DNA from: Burkholderiales bacterium | Lineage (GTDB): Bacteria > Pseudomonadota > Gammaproteobacteria > Burkholderiales > SG8-41 | Assembly: GCA_036262035.1 (NCBI GenBank) | Contig: DATAJS010000018.1 | Coordinates: forward strand, 310,001 to 374,000 | Direction: 5' to 3' | Length of the DNA stretch: 64,000 bases | Shown: positions 41,485 to 50,107 of the stretch, one piece after another | Numbering within the stretch: position 1 is the stretch's first letter | Layout: every line of letters begins with the position of its first letter | Translations under genes and position numbers: made by a program | The notes under the pieces: generated by a model | What the model was told of the DNA's origin: nothing | Databases searched by the model: none | Seen by the model: only the letters and a program-made list of their open reading frames with translations

Positions 41485-42102
41485 CTAACGCTTCTCGCCC
41501 CATGAGAAGTCGTCGAACGCGGTGACGCTGTCGGCCTTGGTCCAGACGCCGACCGCGCCGGCGCCGGCGATGTGCGTGTCTTTCACGTCGATATAGGTCT
41601 TGCCGTCGAGCGCGACGCGGATGGCGGCGCCGGAGAACTCGACGCGCAGCGTGTGCCATACGTTTCCCGGCACCGGCGCGTTGACGTATTTGATCGTGTT
41701 GCGCCGCCCGTTGGCGGTGTAGTACAGCGAGACGTTGTTCTCGAGCGCGTTGGCGCGCGCGACATAGTAGTTGTCGCGGTCCTTCCAGCGCCACACCACG
41801 CCCCCCGCCTGGTCTTCCCTGCCCGAGATCGGCTTGAACTTCACTTCGACGTAACCGTCCGCGAGCGAGGCGCCTTCCTTCACGCACCACGGGAAGGTCC
41901 CCTTGCCGCGCTGCACGAGCGCGTTGGGGGCGCTCGGCGCGCTCGCGTCCGCGGTGACGGCCCAGACGGGCTGGCCTTCGCCGGTCACGCCGGCTTTCCA
42001 TCCCGGGGGCAAGGCACCTGCGCCGGATTTGTCGAAGCTCTCGGTTTCAGCGAAGGTTTGCATGGCCACCCCCATCAGCAGGACGAATGCGCAAGGTTTC
42101 AT
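41485..42102 (-). CDS. Exported concanavalin/LamG-like protein
   Basis: A 205-residue exported protein with a signal peptide (MKPCAFVLLMGVAMQTFA) and a jelly-roll fold resembling DUF1080/3-keto-disaccharide hydrolase and LamG proteins: LPPGWKAG, DGYVEVKFKPISG, RDNYYVARANALENNVSLY, WHTLRVEFSGAAIRVALDG and VGVWTKADSVTAFDDF. It probably binds or degrades a polysaccharide or lipid outside the membrane. The ATGA overlap with the preceding gene at 42099-42878 indicates co-translation. Confidence 0.78.
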   Translation of the reverse strand: MKPCAFVLLMGVAMQTFAETESFDKSGAGALPPGWKAGVTGEGQPVWAVTADASAPSAPNALVQRGKGTFPWCVKEGASLADGYVEVKFKPISGREDQAGGVVWRWKDRDNYYVARANALENNVSLYYTANGRRNTIKYVNAPVPGNVWHTLRVEFSGAAIRVALDGKTYIDVKDTHIAGAGAVGVWTKADSVTAFDDFSWGEKR

Positions 42103-42878
42103 CGCGCCGCTCCCGGCGAACCGACTGCCTTCAGGTCGATACCGCCGGTGCGCGTCTGGCGTATCGGCGTGACGGCGGCCGTGCCGCCGCGAGCGAGCGT
42201 GATCCGTGAAACGGTGTGGCGATCGCGCCCGCCGAGCGCGTAGAGCGTGATGTCGCGCGAACGCGCGCCGCGCGCGACTTCGAGCCCGCACACGCCGGGG
42301 ATGCGGGTGGCGAGCGGCACATTCTCCGCGCGGAACAGGTCGGTGTCGATGCGCCACAGCAGTCCCGGCGCGGACATTGCCGCGAACATGACGCCGCCCT
42401 CGCCGATCGCGAGCGCGGTGAACCCCGCATCGAGCTCGCGATACGCGTCGCGGCTCACGACACGCTCGCGGATCGAGAAATCGGCGGGGGCGATGCGCCA
42501 GAGCTTGGGCTGCATGTTGTCCGACACGAACGCCGCGCCGTCCTCGTCGATCGCGAGATCGGGCAGGCACATGTCCTCATGGGTCGAGAACATCCAGTTC
42601 GGCAGCTCGACGGTGCGGATACGCCGGTTCGTCACGAGGTCGATGACGTGCACGCGGCCGACGTCGAGCACCCACAGGCGCGCGCGCCGCGCGTCGAGCC
42701 GCACGCGCAGCACGCCGTCATCCGGGTCGGCCTGCAGCAGGCGGCGGTCGAGCAGGTGCCGCGGTTCGGGCGCGACAGACTGCGCGTATGCGGCCTCGAT
42801 CCATGCCGATACGAGCAGCGCGACGACCGAACGCCACGCCAGGGTCGATGAAAAAAAGGAAGAAGGGCTGGATCGCAT
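42099..42878 (-). CDS. Exported beta-propeller-like protein
   Basis: A 259-residue protein with a signal peptide (LAWRSVVALLVSAWIEAAYA). It has repeated blade-like segments: RLWVLDVGRVHVIDLVTNR, DLAIDEDGAAFVSDNMQPKLWRI and LAIGEGGVMFAAMSAPGLLWRI. These resemble SMP-30/NHL propellers. No catalytic metal site could be seen. It is co-transcribed with the downstream LamG-like gene through the ATGA overlap; the two may form one exported unit. The ATG at 42878 gives the sensible signal peptide. Confidence 0.65.
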   Translation of the reverse strand: MRSSPSSFFSSTLAWRSVVALLVSAWIEAAYAQSVAPEPRHLLDRRLLQADPDDGVLRVRLDARRARLWVLDVGRVHVIDLVTNRRIRTVELPNWMFSTHEDMCLPDLAIDEDGAAFVSDNMQPKLWRIAPADFSIRERVVSRDAYRELDAGFTALAIGEGGVMFAAMSAPGLLWRIDTDLFRAENVPLATRIPGVCGLEVARGARSRDITLYALGGRDRHTVSRITLARGGTAAVTPIRQTRTGGIDLKAVGSPGAAR

Positions 42879-43035
42879 TTCGCCACCTCGCACGCGGGAT
42901 CCCGGACGACCGCCGGGGCGCAGCAGACTTGGGCGAAATGCCTTGGGGTAACCGGGCGTCTGCCTGCCCGATTTTTCGTGACATTACTACAGCATTGTGA
43001 TTACATCAACAACTATTTTTGGAGGACCACGATCC

Positions 43036-44010
43036 ATGGACATGCCGGTCGGCGCCGCCGAGACGTACCGGGCCCTTCTCCTCAGCCTGCCCACGGGTCA
43101 CTCCACGGTGCGCATGCGCCTGTGGCGCGCCCTCAAGGCGACCGGCTGCGGCGTGCTGCGCGACGGGGTCTACATCCTTCCCGCGGCCGCGCCCCAGACG
43201 GCGGAATTCGAAGGCATCGAAGCCGAAGCGCGCAATGCCGGGGGCTTCGCGATGACCGTCGACCTCGTGTTGTCGACGCCGGAACAGCGCGCGCACGCCG
43301 ACGCCTTGTTCGACCGCAGCGCCGATTACGGAGCACTGGTCGGCGCCATCACGCGCCACAAGGCCAGGCTCGCGACGCTGGGCGAGCGCAAGGCGCAAAC
43401 CGCGGTGCAGCGCCTGCGCCGCGCCTTCGACGACATCGCGGCCGTCGATTTCCATCCCGGGGAAGCGCGAGCGCAGGCGCGCGAGGCGCTCACCGCCATC
43501 GAGCATCAGGCGCGCTACCTCTATGAAGGCGACGAGCCGCACGCATCGGCATCGCGCGTGCGCAAGCTCGAGCCGGCGAAGTATCGCGGCCGCACGTGGG
43601 CGACGCGCAAAGCGCCGTGGGTCGATCGCCTCGCGAGCGCCTGGCTCATCCGCCGCTTCATCGACAAGGACGCGAAGCTCGTCTGGATCGAGCGTCCCGC
43701 CGACTGCCCGAAGCGCGCCGTCGGCTTCGATTTCGACGGCGCCGAGTTCACGCACGCGGGCAACCGCGTCACTTACGAAGTGCTGCTCGCGAGCTTCGGC
43801 CTCGCCGACGACGCGGCGCTCGCGGCGATCGGCGCCGCGGTGCATTTCCTCGACGTGGGCGGCATCGCGGTGCCCGACGCCAAAGGGCTGGAGACGCTGC
43901 TCACCGGCCTCAAGACCAGGGCGAAGAGCGACGACGAGATGGCTCGCGAAGCGGGCAAGATCTTCGACCTGCTCTATCGCGCGTACGCCATTGAACCGTC
44001 GCAGGCTTAG
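43036..44010 (+). CDS. chrB: Chromate resistance regulator ChrB
   Basis: A 324-residue ChrB protein. ChrB is a chromate-sensing repressor or activator of chrA in Cupriavidus and Ochrobactrum. Marks are LPTGHSTVRMRLWRALKATGCGVLRDGVY, TRKAPWVDRLASAWLIRRFIDKDA, GFDFDGAEFTHAG and the conserved C-terminal half. The ATG at 43036 has a ggaggacc site. It precedes chrA, but a 200-base element separates them. Confidence 0.9.
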   Translation: MDMPVGAAETYRALLLSLPTGHSTVRMRLWRALKATGCGVLRDGVYILPAAAPQTAEFEGIEAEARNAGGFAMTVDLVLSTPEQRAHADALFDRSADYGALVGAITRHKARLATLGERKAQTAVQRLRRAFDDIAAVDFHPGEARAQAREALTAIEHQARYLYEGDEPHASASRVRKLEPAKYRGRTWATRKAPWVDRLASAWLIRRFIDKDAKLVWIERPADCPKRAVGFDFDGAEFTHAGNRVTYEVLLASFGLADDAALAAIGAAVHFLDVGGIAVPDAKGLETLLTGLKTRAKSDDEMAREAGKIFDLLYRAYAIEPSQA

Positions 44011-44038
44011 GAGCACAACGAAAAAGCAAAAACAAAGC

Positions 44039-44238
44039 TTGAACACGGAGGACACTGAGGGACACGAAGGGCACGGAGGAAAGCCAAGCTGTCATTGCGA
44101 GGAGCAGTGCGACGAAGCCATCCCGTTGCGAACGCGGAACGTGCGTCACGAGATCGCCACGCCGCCTTACGGCGGCTCGCGATGACAATCTTTCCTCCGT
44201 GCCCCCCGCGGCTTTTCCTCCGTGTCCTCCGTGTTGAA
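44039..44238. mobile_element. 200-bp MITE-like element between chrB and chrA
   Basis: The stretch starts TTGAACACGGAGGACAC (44039-44055) and ends with its perfect reverse complement GTGTCCTCCGTGTTGAA (44222-44238), giving 17-bp terminal inverted repeats. The inside holds a copy of the dispersed repeat seen at 21354-21450. It has no coding capacity and is probably a non-autonomous element. It interrupts the expected chrB-chrA junction without blocking either gene. Confidence 0.6.
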
Positions 44239-44268
44239 TGCTTTTGAATTGAACATGGGCGACCGCAC

Positions 44269-45435
44269 ATGATGCAGCGCTGGAAAGAGCTCGCCGCGGT
44301 GTTTCTCAAGCTCGGCGCGGTGAGCTACGGCGGCGCTGCGACGACGGGGATCATGTACGCCGAGATCGCGGGCAAGCGGCGCTGGCTGACCGACGCGCGC
44401 TATCTCGAAGGCATGGGGTTCGTGAACGTGCTGCCCGGGCCGCCGGCGGTGCAGCTCGCGGTGTTCATCGGCTACGAGCGCGCGGGGTGGACCGGCGGCG
44501 TGCTCGCCGGGCTCGCCTTCATACTGCCCGCGTTCTTCATCCTGATGGGCCTTACGCTGCTCTATTCGGCCTACGGCGAGGTCGGCGCGGTGCGCGATGC
44601 GCTCGGCGGCATCGGCGCCGCGGTCCTCGCGATATTCGGAGCCGCCGTCTACCGCCTCGGCAGGAGCGCGCTGAAGGACCGCCCGCAGATCGCGCTCGCG
44701 GTCGTTGCCGCGCTGCTGCTCGCGGGAACAAAGGTCGGCGTCGCGCCCATCCTGCTGCTGGCGGCTTGCGCGGGTGTCGCGCTCTACCATTCGCGCGCGT
44801 ACGGCGGTGCGGCCGGCGCAGTCGTGATCGCGCTCTGGGCGTGCGTCCATCTTCTCTCCCCCGACCTCACAGCGGCGAGCGATGCCGCCGACGGCGCGCC
44901 GCCGACGCTGCTCAACCTCGCCGCGTTCTTCCTCAAGGTGAGCGCGCTCACCTTCGGCGGCGGCATGGCGATCATCGTCTTCGTGCAGGAGCAGGTCGTC
45001 AACCGCATGCAATGGCTGACCTCGCGCGAGTTCCTCGACGGCCTCGCGCTCGGCCAGCTCACGCCGGGCCCGGTGGTGATGATCGCGGCGTACGTCGGCT
45101 ACAAGCTCGCGGGGATCGCCGGCGCGATCGTGGCCGCGCTGTGCATCTTCGCGCCGGCGTTCTTCCTCGTGCTGCCGCTGATGCCGGTGCTCGAGCGCTT
45201 CGAGCACCTGCTGTGGCTCAAGGCCGCGATCCGCGGCATCGGCCCGGCGGTGATCGGCTGTCTCGCGGTCACACTCGCCCAGCTGTTTCCGCACGCGGTG
45301 CAGGACGCCTACGCCGCTCTGATCCTCGCGCTCGCGGCCGCGACGCTGGTGATGTGGCGCGTATCGCCGCTCCCGCTGATCCTCGGCTCGGGGCTACTCG
45401 GCATCGGCGTGCGCGCGGCAGCGGCCTACGCGTGA
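44269..45435 (+). CDS. chrA: Chromate efflux transporter ChrA
   Basis: A 388-residue CHR-family protein with two homologous six-helix halves. Each half has the family start (FLKLGAVSYGGAATTG; FLKVSALTFGGGMAI) and the PGP motif (LPGPPAVQL; TPGPVVM). ChrA exports chromate using the proton motive force. It is downstream of chrB and overlaps the first ABC exporter gene by GTGA, so it is probably translated with it. Confidence 0.92.
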   Translation: MMQRWKELAAVFLKLGAVSYGGAATTGIMYAEIAGKRRWLTDARYLEGMGFVNVLPGPPAVQLAVFIGYERAGWTGGVLAGLAFILPAFFILMGLTLLYSAYGEVGAVRDALGGIGAAVLAIFGAAVYRLGRSALKDRPQIALAVVAALLLAGTKVGVAPILLLAACAGVALYHSRAYGGAAGAVVIALWACVHLLSPDLTAASDAADGAPPTLLNLAAFFLKVSALTFGGGMAIIVFVQEQVVNRMQWLTSREFLDGLALGQLTPGPVVMIAAYVGYKLAGIAGAIVAALCIFAPAFFLVLPLMPVLERFEHLLWLKAAIRGIGPAVIGCLAVTLAQLFPHAVQDAYAALILALAAATLVMWRVSPLPLILGSGLLGIGVRAAAAYA

Positions 45436-47249
45436 CCTATCTCTGGAAGCTGCGTCCCTACTTCCGCCACGTCGCGGGCGCGCTCGTGCTCGGATCGCTC
45501 GCCGGCATCGTCATGAACACCGCCGTCGTGCTACCCGCGATCCTGCTCGGCCGCGCGATCGACACCGCGCTCGAGCTCGAGCGCGGCCGGACGACGGCGC
45601 ACGCGATGACGCTCGCCGTGCTGCTCCTGGTCGGGGGCACTTTGCTGACCGAAGGTCCGCGCGTGCTCAAGCGCTGGTGGCTCATCACCGCCAACGCGCG
45701 CATCCGCGCCGACCTGCGCGCGGACGCGCTGCGCGGCGCGCTGTCGCGGCCGCTCGCCGACCTGCACCGGACCTCCATCGGCGATCAGCTCTCGCGCATC
45801 GTGAGCGACGTCGAGGTCCTCGGCGTCGGCGTGCGCGAGTTCACCGTCGAGACGTGGGACACGGTGCTGTTCTCGTGCTCGTTCGTGGTCGCGATGTTCG
45901 TCATCGATCCGACGCTCTCGCTGATCGCGCTCGCACCGGTGCCGGTCGCGATGCTCATCGCGCACGCGTCGGGCCGGTGGGTCTCGGCGCGCACGACGCG
46001 CGCGAGGGAAGCGAACGCCGCCCTCACCGCCGCGATCCAGGAGCTCCTGTCGGGATTTCGCGTGCTGCGATTCTTCGGACGCAGCGCGGCCGCGACCGGC
46101 GTCGTCGATCGCGCCGCGCACGACTTCGCGCAGCGCAACCTCGCCGCCGCGCGCCTGCGCCTCGGGCTGCCCCCGCTCTACAGCACGCTGATGATGTCCG
46201 GCATCGTGATCGTGATCTGGCACGGCGGCGAGCGTGTGACGAGCGGTGCGATGAGCGTCGGCGTCTTCGTCGCCTACCTCGCGCTCTTCGTACGCTTCGC
46301 GGAGCGCGCTTTCCGCATCCCGCAGCTCGTCAATTCGATCCAGAGCGGCGCGGCGGCGTACGCGCGTCTCGAGACCATGCTCGCACCGGCGCTGAGCATG
46401 ACGGGCGAGCCTCGATACGCGTCGTTCAAAGCCGGTCATATCGCGGGCCTGCACGCGCAAGAGACCACGCCGCGGCGCCGCTCGCGCGGCCCGCTCGGCG
46501 TGTCGCTGCAGCGCCTCACGTTCCGCTACCCGGGTGCTGCACGCGCCGCGCTCGTCGATTTCTCGCTCGATGTGCCGCCCGGCAGCTTCGTCGCGGTCAC
46601 CGGACCGGTAGGATCGGGCAAGAGCGCGCTCGCCCGCGCGCTGCTCGGCCTCTATCCGATCGAATCGGGCCGCGTGCTGCTCACGGCCAGCGACGGCTCC
46701 GCCGTCGAGCGCGAGCCCGGCGCCGTCGGCTACCTGCCGCAGCACCCGCAGCTTTTTTCGGGGGCGGTGAGCGCGAATGTCGCGATGGGAAATGCCGCCG
46801 CGCCGGCGGAATCGATCGCGGCGGCGATCGGCGTCGCGGCGCTCGATGCCGACCTCGCCGCCTTCCACGAAGGCGCCGATACGCTCATCGGCGAGCGCGG
46901 CGTGCGCATCTCCGGCGGACAGCAGCAGCGGCTGGCGCTCGCGCGCGCGATCGCCGCCCATGCGCCGGACGTTCCCGGCCTGCTCGTCCTCGACGATCCT
47001 TTCTCCGCGATCGACGTGGAGACCGAGGCGCGCATCGTCGCTGCGCTGCGCAGCGCGTTCGGCCCCGACCAGCCGCCGCATCGCCGGGCAACGGTGCTGC
47101 TGTGCTCGCAGCGTCTCGCCGCGTTCCGGCACGCGGACGCCGTGGTGGTGCTCGACCGCGGCAGGATCGAAGAGCGCGGCACCCACGACGCGCTGATGGC
47201 GCGCGAGGGTCTCTACGCGCGCATCTACCGGGCGCAGGCGCGGGCTTGA
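45432..47249 (+). CDS. ABC transporter, fused membrane and ATPase domains (degenerate half)
   Basis: A 605-residue half-transporter: six membrane helices (about 1-300), then the ATPase (about 345-600). Walker A GPVGSGKSA, signature ISGGQQQR and Walker B LLVLDDPFSAID are present. The catalytic Glu after Walker B is Asp, so this half may not hydrolyse ATP efficiently. GTG at 45432 overlaps the chrA stop and TTG at its 3' end starts the next gene. Together with the next protein it should form a heterodimeric type IV exporter. Substrate unknown; location suggests detoxification. Confidence 0.9.
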   Translation: MTYLWKLRPYFRHVAGALVLGSLAGIVMNTAVVLPAILLGRAIDTALELERGRTTAHAMTLAVLLLVGGTLLTEGPRVLKRWWLITANARIRADLRADALRGALSRPLADLHRTSIGDQLSRIVSDVEVLGVGVREFTVETWDTVLFSCSFVVAMFVIDPTLSLIALAPVPVAMLIAHASGRWVSARTTRAREANAALTAAIQELLSGFRVLRFFGRSAAATGVVDRAAHDFAQRNLAAARLRLGLPPLYSTLMMSGIVIVIWHGGERVTSGAMSVGVFVAYLALFVRFAERAFRIPQLVNSIQSGAAAYARLETMLAPALSMTGEPRYASFKAGHIAGLHAQETTPRRRSRGPLGVSLQRLTFRYPGAARAALVDFSLDVPPGSFVAVTGPVGSGKSALARALLGLYPIESGRVLLTASDGSAVEREPGAVGYLPQHPQLFSGAVSANVAMGNAAAPAESIAAAIGVAALDADLAAFHEGADTLIGERGVRISGGQQQRLALARAIAAHAPDVPGLLVLDDPFSAIDVETEARIVAALRSAFGPDQPPHRRATVLLCSQRLAAFRHADAVVVLDRGRIEERGTHDALMAREGLYARIYRAQARA

Positions 47250-49003
47250 AAGCTCAACTCGCCGAGCTCGTGCGGCCGAGCCGCCGCACGCTCATCGCGA
47301 TCGCGACGCTCGTGCTCGCCGGCGCGGCCTTCGAGCTGCTGCCGCCGGTGCTCATGCGCTGGATCGTCGACGATCACCTCGCGGCCGGGCGCAGCGAAGG
47401 CCTGCTCGCGCTCGCGCTGCTCTATCTCGCCGCGATGGCGCTGGGACAGGCGCTGGCGTTCGTCTACGGCTATCTCGCGGCAGCGGTCGCACAGGGCCTA
47501 CTGAGCCGGCTGCGGGTGCGCCTCTTCGACCATCTCCAGCGCCTGCCCGCGCGCTACTTCGACCATACGCCGCTCGGCGACGTGATCAGCCGCTGCACCG
47601 CGGACGTCGATACGCTGGACACCGTGTTCACGAGCGGCATCGCCGCGCTCGTCGCGAACCTGTTCCGTCTCGTCGCGATCGCCGTGGCGATGATCGTCCT
47701 CTCGCCGCTGCTGTCGCTGGCCGCCGCGGTGTCGTTGCCGCCGCTCGTCGCGATCACGCGTTACTTCCAGGTTCGCATACGCGACGCGGAGCGCGCCGCG
47801 CGCAAGGCGGTCGGCGAGATGAACGCTCATCTCCAGGAGACGCTGTCCGGCGTGGAGGCGATCCAGGCGTTCGGGCGGGAGGCGAGCTTCGTCGCACGTT
47901 TTAGGCAGGTGCTCGAGCGCGCGCTCGAGGCATCGAACCGCTCCACCATCTACGGCTCGCTGTATCCGCCGCTGACGGCGTTGATGACCTATAGCGCGAT
48001 CGCGTTCCTGCTCTGGATCGGCACGCGCGAGCCCGCGGGCGCGTTCGGCGTGACCATCGGCACGCTCGCCGCGTTCGCGCTATTGCTCCAGCGTTTTTTC
48101 CAGCCCGTCACCGCGCTCGGCGACGAATGGCAGACGGTGCAGAGCGCGCTGTCGGGCGCGGAGCGCATCTTCGAGGTGCTGTCGCTCCCGCCGGAGACGC
48201 CCGCAGCGGGTTCGCCGCCGCAGCGCAGCTCGGGCATCGTTTGCGAGCGCGTCGTCTTCGGGTACCGGCCGGACGCGCCGGTGCTGCACGGAGTGACGCT
48301 GCGGGTGGCCGCCGGCGAGCACGTCGCGCTGGTCGGACGCACCGGCGCCGGCAAGAGCAGCCTCGTGCATCTGCTCGCCGGGCTGTACGAGCCGTCGCAA
48401 GGCTCGGTGCTCGTCGCCGGACGCGACCCGCGCGCGCTCGCCGACGAAGACAGGCCGCGCGTGTTCGGCATCGTGCCGCAGGCGACCCAGATCTTCGGCG
48501 GCACGGTGCTCGAGAATCTCACGCTCGGCGACGCGCGCGTTCCGCAATCGGCCGTTCACGAGGCGGCACGCATCACCGGGGCGCACGCGTTCATCGCCGC
48601 GCTGCCCGACGGCTATCAGACCGTGCTGCGCGGCGCCGGCGGGGGGCCGGGCGTCCAGCTCTCGGCCGGCCAGCAGCAACTGCTGACGCTCACGCGTGCG
48701 CTGGTGCGCCGGCCCTCGGTGCTCCTGTTCGACGAGGCGACGTCGTTCATCGACGGCGCATCCGAGGCGGCGCTGCGCGATGCGCTGCGCGCGACCGCGC
48801 TCGCGACGGGCACCGCGGTGCTCACCGTGGCCCACCGGCTGGCGACGGCGCGGGAAGCGGACCGGGTCGTGCTCATGGACGGCGGCCGCATCGTCGAGGA
48901 AGGGCCGCCGGTCGAATTGATCGCGCGCGGCGGACGCTTCGCCGCGCTGGTCGAGCTGGAAGCGGCCGGCTGGGATTGGCGTGCGGAGGCGGCCGCGCGC
49001 TAA
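47246..49003 (+). CDS. ABC transporter, fused membrane and ATPase domains (active half)
   Basis: A 585-residue ABC half-transporter with canonical sites: Walker A GRTGAGKSS, signature LSAGQQQLL, and Walker B VLLFDEATSFID with the catalytic Glu. This should be the active partner of the upstream degenerate half, as in BmrCD/TmrAB-type heterodimers. The start codon is TTG at 47246, overlapping the upstream stop (TTGA). Translation coupling argues for 1:1 production. Confidence 0.9.
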   Translation: MKAQLAELVRPSRRTLIAIATLVLAGAAFELLPPVLMRWIVDDHLAAGRSEGLLALALLYLAAMALGQALAFVYGYLAAAVAQGLLSRLRVRLFDHLQRLPARYFDHTPLGDVISRCTADVDTLDTVFTSGIAALVANLFRLVAIAVAMIVLSPLLSLAAAVSLPPLVAITRYFQVRIRDAERAARKAVGEMNAHLQETLSGVEAIQAFGREASFVARFRQVLERALEASNRSTIYGSLYPPLTALMTYSAIAFLLWIGTREPAGAFGVTIGTLAAFALLLQRFFQPVTALGDEWQTVQSALSGAERIFEVLSLPPETPAAGSPPQRSSGIVCERVVFGYRPDAPVLHGVTLRVAAGEHVALVGRTGAGKSSLVHLLAGLYEPSQGSVLVAGRDPRALADEDRPRVFGIVPQATQIFGGTVLENLTLGDARVPQSAVHEAARITGAHAFIAALPDGYQTVLRGAGGGPGVQLSAGQQQLLTLTRALVRRPSVLLFDEATSFIDGASEAALRDALRATALATGTAVLTVAHRLATAREADRVVLMDGGRIVEEGPPVELIARGGRFAALVELEAAGWDWRAEAAAR

Positions 49004-49017
49004 CATGGGTCGGGGAT

Positions 49018-49542
49018 ATGAAGCCGGAACAGAAAATCGTCGCGAAAGGCGCCGCGAGCGGGATCGCGGTGATGGCGCTCGGCGTCTGGGGGCTCACCAG
49101 GCTCCTGCCGGCGCCGCCGATCGACGACGTGACGGCCGAGCGCATCGCCTACGCCCTGCAGGCGAACGTGGTGGCGCTGCTGCCGCTCTTCGTCATGATC
49201 GTCACCATCGGCAACTCGCGTTTCCTGAGCGACGCGATCGACCCCACGCGCCACGCCGAGAGCCCCTCGATGGAGATCGACGGGCGCGTCACCGAGAACA
49301 CGCTGCAGCAGACGCTGGTGTTCACCGTCGCGTCGCTCGCGCTGAGCGCGGTCGCGCCTCTCGACGCTCTGCAAGCGGTGTGGGCGTGCACGATCGTGTT
49401 CGTGGCCGCGCGCGCCGCGTTCTGGATCGGCTATCGCATCCAGCCGCTCTATCGCGCGCCCGGGTTTGCGGCGACGGCTTATCTCAACGGGGGAATGATC
49501 GCGTACGTCCTCTATCAGCTCTTAACGGGAGCGCCGTCATGA
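49018..49542 (+). CDS. MAPEG family membrane protein
   Basis: A 174-residue membrane protein of the MAPEG (membrane-associated eicosanoid and glutathione metabolism) family: four hydrophobic segments, the ERIAYALQANVVALLPLF and ENTLQQTLVFTVASL blocks and the C-terminal GYRIQPLYRAPGF segment. Some MAPEG members use glutathione, but bacterial functions are mostly undefined. It follows the ABC pair by 14 bases and overlaps the GFA gene by ATGA. Confidence 0.85.
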   Translation: MKPEQKIVAKGAASGIAVMALGVWGLTRLLPAPPIDDVTAERIAYALQANVVALLPLFVMIVTIGNSRFLSDAIDPTRHAESPSMEIDGRVTENTLQQTLVFTVASLALSAVAPLDALQAVWACTIVFVAARAAFWIGYRIQPLYRAPGFAATAYLNGGMIAYVLYQLLTGAPS

Positions 49543-49934
49543 AAGTTCGAGGTTCCTGCCATTGCGGCCGCATCGGCTACGAAGCCGAGGTCGACCCCGC
49601 GAGCACCAACGTGTGCAACTGCACCGACTGCCAGATGCTGACCGGGTCGGCGTTTCGCGTGTCGGTGCATGCGCCCGCGGCGTCGTTTCGACTGTCGGGT
49701 CAGCCCCGGGTCTACGTGAAGACCGCGGACAGCGGCACCCGGCGCAGGCACGCGTTCTGCGCCGAGTGCGGGACGCCGGTGTACTCGTGCGCCGACAGCG
49801 ACGAGCCGGCCGCTTATTCGCTGCGCGTCGGCTGCCTCGACCGCCGCGCGGAGCTTCGGCCTGCGAAGCGCAACTGGTGCCGCTCCGCGCTGCCGTGGTC
49901 GCAGGACATCAGCGCCGTCCCCGCTTTCGACTAA
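49539..49934 (+). CDS. GFA family (DUF636) zinc-binding protein
   Basis: A 131-residue GFA domain protein. The zinc cysteines are in SCHCG, VCNCTDCQ and FCAECGTPVY, the arrangement found in glutathione-dependent formaldehyde-activating enzyme and its many CENP-V-like relatives. The proposed formaldehyde-activating role is disputed. It is the last gene of the chromate/ABC/MAPEG run. The link to glutathione chemistry is shared with MAPEG and suggests a thiol-based detoxification unit. Confidence 0.87.
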   Translation: MKVRGSCHCGRIGYEAEVDPASTNVCNCTDCQMLTGSAFRVSVHAPAASFRLSGQPRVYVKTADSGTRRRHAFCAECGTPVYSCADSDEPAAYSLRVGCLDRRAELRPAKRNWCRSALPWSQDISAVPAFD

Positions 49935-49937
49935 GCC

Positions 49938-50103
49938 CGTTCGCCCTGAGGGAAGCGAAGCGAAATCGAAGGGCGAACGCGCACCCAAGCCCGTCATTCC
50001 CGACCCGCGGTAGCGGAAGTGATCGGGAATCCATTTTGACTTTCCTGGCGACGACCGACGCTGAATGCGCGCTGGTTAAAGGACGCCTTCGCGGGAATGA
50101 CGA
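49938..50103. repeat. Dispersed repeats between two convergent operons
   Basis: Contains CGTTCGCCCTGAGGG...CGAAGGGCGAACG and GTCATTCCCGACCC...GATCGGGAATCCATTTTGAC...GCCTTCGCGGGAATGACG, relatives of repeats near 12480 and 29484. Confidence 0.65.
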
Positions 50104-50107
50104 TCGG

